Below, piece after piece: positions 8,496-12,746 of a DNA stretch of 12,746 bases. The DNA comes from Gryganskiella cystojenkinii (taxonomy: Eukaryota; Mortierellomycota; Mortierellomycetes; Mortierellales; Mortierellaceae): contig JAAAIG010001012.1 of NCBI GenBank assembly GCA_015852425.1, forward strand, positions 1 through 12,746, read 5' to 3'. The notes under the pieces are model-generated. The model searched no databases and was not told where the DNA came from. It saw nothing but the letters and a program-made list of their open reading frames with translations. A program made the translations under genes and the position numbers. The number at the start of each line of letters is the position of its first letter. Position 1 is the stretch's first letter.

Positions 8496-8544
8496 TGTAT
8501 ATATATTATATATATTTTTTTTTTGCAAAAAAAAGAAAAAAAAA
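8496..8544 (+). promoter_or_regulatory. TATA-rich element followed by T10-GC-A8 palindrome
   Basis: A TA alternation (about 8497-8515) runs into T10 (8515-8524), GC, A8 (8527-8534), G and A9 (8536-8544). T8-GC-A8 is a perfect inverted repeat. The block ends 43 nt before the start codon at 8588, a plausible core promoter or leader position. Which part is transcribed cannot be told from sequence. Confidence 0.45.
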
Positions 8545-8587
8545 CTTCCCCTCTCCTCCCTTCCCCAACAGTTACATTCTTCACCAA

Positions 8588-11500
8588 ATGGCTACTCCAA
8601 CTCCTCAACAGCCCCTCAGCCGGAGACCATCGATTCGCAACCAATTCAGGACGTCCACTCGAAGCGCACCTCCATCCACCCGAGTCCCCTCGACTTTTGA
8701 AATTCAAGTCGAGTACATCAGCCACGATCAGCAACCATACCGCAACAGTACATCTTCCCCTCCACCATCCGATCACAGTGAAACTAATCTAGATGCCCTT
8801 GCAGAAGTCGACCTCAACGACGACAACCACCAGGATAGCTCACCTGTACTTGCACCTGCACCTGCACAAGTTTTGAATAGCGTCATCGAGGAAGAGGACG
8901 AGGGACAGGAAGACTCACAAAAGCAACACCCCAAGGACCGGAATGTTGAGCAAGGTATCCATCGAGAGTCGACCTCGACACCTCCTCCTCAGCAGAACCA
9001 ACCGTCCTCGACACGACCCTACCCTGCAACCCTACCACGTCAACGAGCTCTAAGACCTGGTTCACAACAGTTCACTCCACAACAGCAACAACTATTACAT
9101 CAATCGGCATGGCTACAACAACAACCATTTCAACAACAACAACATCAACCCCTGCTCTCTGGCTACCCTGAAGATCGTTTTGCACGCCTCTATCATCCTA
9201 CACTCCAAGCCGTTCAACAAAATATTCATCACCATCAACAACACCAAGTTCACCACCAGGCCGCTATTGCTCACTGCGAATACCTTCAGTCATCTCATGT
9301 CCAGCATGGTGATACCCCAGCCCTGTCCGCAACAGGATCACAATCCGAAGAGGACGAGACAGAACCCGAAGTTTATTCCCCTAAGGATTGCCTTGAATTG
9401 ATTGACGATGAGGATGCTCAGGAGATGCATGCCACCCGTCGAAGAAGAAATACCGAAGGCGACGCTCTCGCGAGACCCATATCCATGACCGAAACCGGTG
9501 GTGGAACAAGCGATAGCGGCGGCGGTTACAGTAGTGGAAGTGGTGAAGGGGGAAGTAGTGCAGGTGAAGGTACTGAAAGTGTTCGACCGGTGATGCCGAC
9601 TGGTATCCCACCCGAGGCCCCTGAACTCGAGACCCATGAGACATTGAAGCGAGAGCGGACCCGGATCTTGGAACGTAGAGTGGTCAGTAGTTATCGCGAG
9701 ATCGATTTCACTGACATCAGCAATGTTCAACCCTTGAAAAAGGGTGGTTATGGAGAGATTCATACGGCTGAATGGTCTCGACTTCGTGTGGTCTTGAAAC
9801 GCGCGTTGCCGGAACATAATGAAGGTGTCGAGCAGTTTGAACAGGAGGTAAGGTTTTTTAACAAAAAAAAAGGGTGATCGACGCCGAACGGTCCATGGGG
9901 GGAGGGGGAAAAATAGGAGAAACGAAAGTGGTGGGAGGATGACGAGGAGAGAGAGAGGAGGATATTCTTGGATAATTTGTTTATCTATTTTTGGGATCAA
10001 GGAAAAATACATCGCGTCCTAACCCTCTTTTTTGTCACTTCGGATGATTTGACATAATTTTAGCTTGAGATCTTGAAGCGCGTCCACGACTACGATTTTA
10101 TTGTCCCCTTCTATGGTGTGACGACAGACCCTCGAACCAACGTCAAGTGCATGGTGATGAAACATTGTACCAACGGCAACCTCTGTACGTTCCTGGAAAA
10201 AAACCATGCCAACCTGACATGGTCGGAACGGTATCGGTTATCGATCGAGATCACCAAAGGTCTCGAATTCCTTCACAAGTCTGGTTTCCATCATCGAGAC
10301 TTGCACAGTGGCAACATTCTTTTAGATGATAAACGGACTGCCATGATTTGTGATTTCGGTCTGAGTCGTTCCTCCAACAAGGAACAAACCAGTGACATGG
10401 CCGCAACGGTCGGTGTCGCTTCCTTCTTGGCACCCGAAAGGTTCCCGGCCCAGAGACCCATCTACAATGCTGCATGTGATATCTACAGTTTAGGCGTCAT
10501 CTTTTGGCACATCTCCTCTGGCAGGATTCCGTTTGCGAAACGGTTGCGTGAGCCCCAGTTGCTGAGGGAACTCATGGATGGGTTACGGGAGGAGATTGTG
10601 CCTGGGACTCCGAAAGAGTTCCGCGAAATGTTGGTCAAGTGTTGGGATGTCCGACCGTCGAGGCGTCTAAAGATTGATGTCGTGATTGCGATCTTGCAAA
10701 CTTTGATGGCGAGACCGACTGAGCCTGTTCATCAGATGGCGACTGGATTCATGGTTCCAAGCGAGACCGAGTCTGCGGCGTTGCCGATCCCTCCAGAACT
10801 GAACTCTCGCATGGCGAGTTTGGAGCGAGCGTCGAACGCACTAAACAAGATGGTCTTTGACATCCAAGACCCGATGATGAAGGATGTCGTTCAATACATC
10901 ACCAGTAAGATAGGAAATGTTGTTTGTTAGCCGTTCTATTCTTGTCAAATATGCCAACCTAACGTGTGTTTTTGTTAACAGGAACGCGAGCTTATTTCAG
11001 GGACAGGAGTGAACCCTTGGAACCTTACTCGGCGTCGAACCCTCCCAGGACTCCGATTTTCCTTTGCCCACTCGTCGGTGACATTGCTGCACTCCACTAC
11101 TATCTTACTCGAGGTTCTTACAACCCAATCAATGAATCCAGTGCCAAGACGGGTGACACCGCTCTACATCTTGCATGTCTGTTTTTGGAATCGCCCATGG
11201 ACACGATCAAGATCCTGGTCGAACTCGGAGCAGATATCAACCTGGAGAACTTGCAAGGTTACACCCCTGTCATGATCTTGGTCTCGTCTAACACGCAGTA
11301 CTGTTACGAGGCTCTCAAGTTCTTTGTCATGCGTGGTGCCCGTATCCCGGCCTATATCCGGAACCCGATCACACCATTGAACAGCGCCCAGATCTATGCG
11401 TTGAACCTCGTGAACGAATCAAGACGATTGTACGAGGAGGATTCTGCAGCGATGAGTTCTTCCACCAGTGGAGGGTTCGATCATGGCGAGGGCGTCGGTC

Positions 11501-12510
11501 AGGCGAGTGGCTCGAATGTCAGTCAACAATACCACGAAAAGAATTATCGACGTCAATCCCGACAACCCCATCGGATCTCGATGCAGAACCAGAACGTGTT
11601 TCAGGAGCGGAACGGACGTAAAGTCGAACGGCTGATGGCTCAGGGGCGACCACTGATTCATGTCGTGGCCGCGATGCAAGAGGATTACCGAATCTTGGAT
11701 TGTCTCTGTGAAGCAGGTTTAGACCCGGCCATGTCCTTTGGGGGTGAGACTGCACTTGCGGCTGCGGCGGCACATTTGAGGATCAAGAATGTGGAATGGT
11801 TACTGAACAATGATTTGGATATCAGTACCGAGTCGGGTATCCAGAGAGCAATCAAGGTTGTCAAGCTGTTGCATCATCATTCATCGCCCCTGGGACAGAG
11901 CCATTCCTATTCTACCGGGGATAACAGTCATGTACATCACCAACATGGTGGCCATCATCACGCCATTGCTCACGGTCGATCCGCGAGCACCCCTGCTCCG
12001 AGCGGTCGATTGATGGAATACATGAGCGTTCCCAAGGATTTCCCCAACAACTTGCGAGATCTAGGTCGGTACAGTTGGGCTGGGGTCGCTTACGGAGAGG
12101 CGGACGGGATCGGAAGGGACATGGTCGGACCTGTCTTGCATCTTTTGAACCAGTGGACAGGAAGCCAGCGGATTGCGAAGAGAAAAGAGGTTGCAACAAA
12201 GCTGAAGGTTATGTACGGCGCTTCTATGGACCCTTTCTCGAGCCATGAAGGTCCATCCTGTGTCTCGGTCGCGAGCAGTACCGGAAGCAACGGCAGTAGC
12301 AGTAGCACGGGAAGTCACCATGGCAATATTAACCGCCCGCAACCGCATCATTTGCCAAGACCGAGTCAACAACAACAGATGCCCTATCAGATGCCAAATG
12401 CCCACTTGACCACACAAGGAGGTAGCCGTGTCCAAAGCGCTAGATCGTTGCGCAAGAGCCAGAGGCACTTGATCGATCAGGCTCTGAATGAAAAGTCGCG
12501 GTTCTGGTGA
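8588..12510 (+). CDS. Tyrosine-kinase-like protein kinase with ankyrin repeats
   Basis: The model is join(8588..9847, 10064..10904, 10982..12510), 1209 residues; introns are 216 and 77 nt, the second with a CCTAAC branch-like site. The start is the first ATG in frame (CACCAAATGGC). Residues 1-375 are disordered, with poly-Gln, acidic and Gly/Ser-rich parts. The kinase spans about 380-635: glycine loop KKGGYGE (G386, G387, G389), lysine K404 in VVLKR, catalytic HRDLHSGN (D499, N504), DFG at 517-519 and APE at 543-545, so the catalytic residues are present. Ankyrin-like repeats follow at about 724-828 (TALHLAC is the clearest) and 921-980. A separate conserved-looking block lies at about 1049-1112, and His/Ser/Gln-rich tails surround it. 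It probably phosphorylates Ser/Thr in a signalling complex assembled by the ankyrins; substrate is unknown. The HRDLHSGN loop recalls families expanded in Mortierella and Rhizophagus. Confidence 0.92.
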
Positions 12511-12746
12511 TTGCGCCTTCTTACTCTCCAGTCCATTTCTTTATTGTTTTTTCCTTCTTCAGAGCGTCCATCCCTCCAGTCTCACTCTCACCTTGGCCCC
12601 CTCTCCCCACCAAAAAAAAAAAAAAAATACCCTTTCATTTGTACTTTTATCTTTTCAATATTCATCTTGCATATAGGGGACACATTTTCCCTCGTAATCG
12701 CTCTTGCGTCCGTTACCTGTTTTTTTTCTTTTTTTTTTTTTTTTTT
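12511..12746 (+). other. 3' flank of the kinase-ankyrin gene
   Basis: After the TGA at 12508-12510 the sequence is T/C-rich with an A16 run (12612-12627) and a long T run to the window edge (from about 12720, one C inside). This should be 3' UTR and downstream sequence; no clear AATAAA hexamer or further gene is visible. Confidence 0.6.

Larger units (their letters stand above)
7433..8587. other. Divergent promoter region between ATP synthase subunit e and kinase genes
   Basis: The interval serves both a minus-strand gene starting at 7432 and a plus-strand gene starting at 8588. The left part has mixed composition with an E-box and CCAAT pair. From about 8112 to 8460 the top strand is an extended pyrimidine tract, then comes a TA-rich block and a T/A homopolymer block. 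Long open frames here (such as 7943-8464 and 8214-8792 on +) are Ser/Leu/Pro translations of the CT tract and are not credible genes. Confidence 0.75.

Noticed and set aside
7943..8792. Plus-strand Ser/Leu/Pro-rich frames that look like membrane segments
   Set aside because: They are translations of the CT tract in several frames at once, which is base bias and not coding.
9338..10012. Minus-strand 224-codon open frame
   Set aside because: It lies antisense to the kinase exon 1 and intron 1, has no domain, and its composition is a reflection of the coding strand.

Overview
The window looks like nuclear DNA of an early-diverging filamentous fungus, most likely Mortierellomycota or a near relative; this placement is inference. 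The support is short spliceosomal introns (77-394 nt) with GT..AG ends, very long Gln/His-rich low-complexity proteins, homopolymer and pyrimidine-rich promoter tracts, a mitochondrial ATP synthase subunit e of fungal type, a white-collar-like GATA finger, and a kinase with the HRDLHSGN catalytic loop seen in kinase families expanded in Mortierella and Glomeromycotina.

Layout from left to right. (1) Positions 3-605 (+) hold the 3' part of a gene whose product resembles the C-terminal domain of Lines/LINS1 proteins, preceded by a 15-nt tandem repeat coding SSSLA units. (2) Positions 606-1185 are a convergent intergenic stretch with a C13 run and a purine-rich tract. (3) Positions 1186-4416 (-) hold a six-exon gene for an 834-residue GATA zinc-finger transcription factor. 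It is only visible once five introns are removed, and the finger is split over exons. (4) Positions 4417-6580 carry the leader and upstream region of that gene (with an A20 tract) and about 2 kb without a firmly identified gene, where exon-like pieces can be seen on both strands. (5) Positions 6581-7432 (-) hold a three-exon gene for mitochondrial F1Fo ATP synthase subunit e. (6) Positions 7433-8587 are a divergent promoter region with an E-box/CCAAT pair near the ATP synthase gene and a long CT tract plus a TATA/T10GCA8 element near the next gene. (7) Positions 8588-12510 (+) hold a three-exon gene for a 1209-residue protein joining a disordered Gln-rich N-terminus, a tyrosine-kinase-like protein kinase domain and ankyrin repeats. 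(8) Positions 12511-12746 are its 3' flank.

The genes do not form an obvious pathway. This is ordinary eukaryotic chromosome with one housekeeping mitochondrial gene, two probable regulators (GATA factor, kinase-ankyrin protein) and a Lines homolog. I see no mobile element, CRISPR array, rRNA or tRNA. The most distinctive items are the kinase-ankyrin architecture with an altered glycine loop, the GATA gene with its A20 leader and complex splicing, and possible unmodelled small genes between 5.28 and 6.11 kb.
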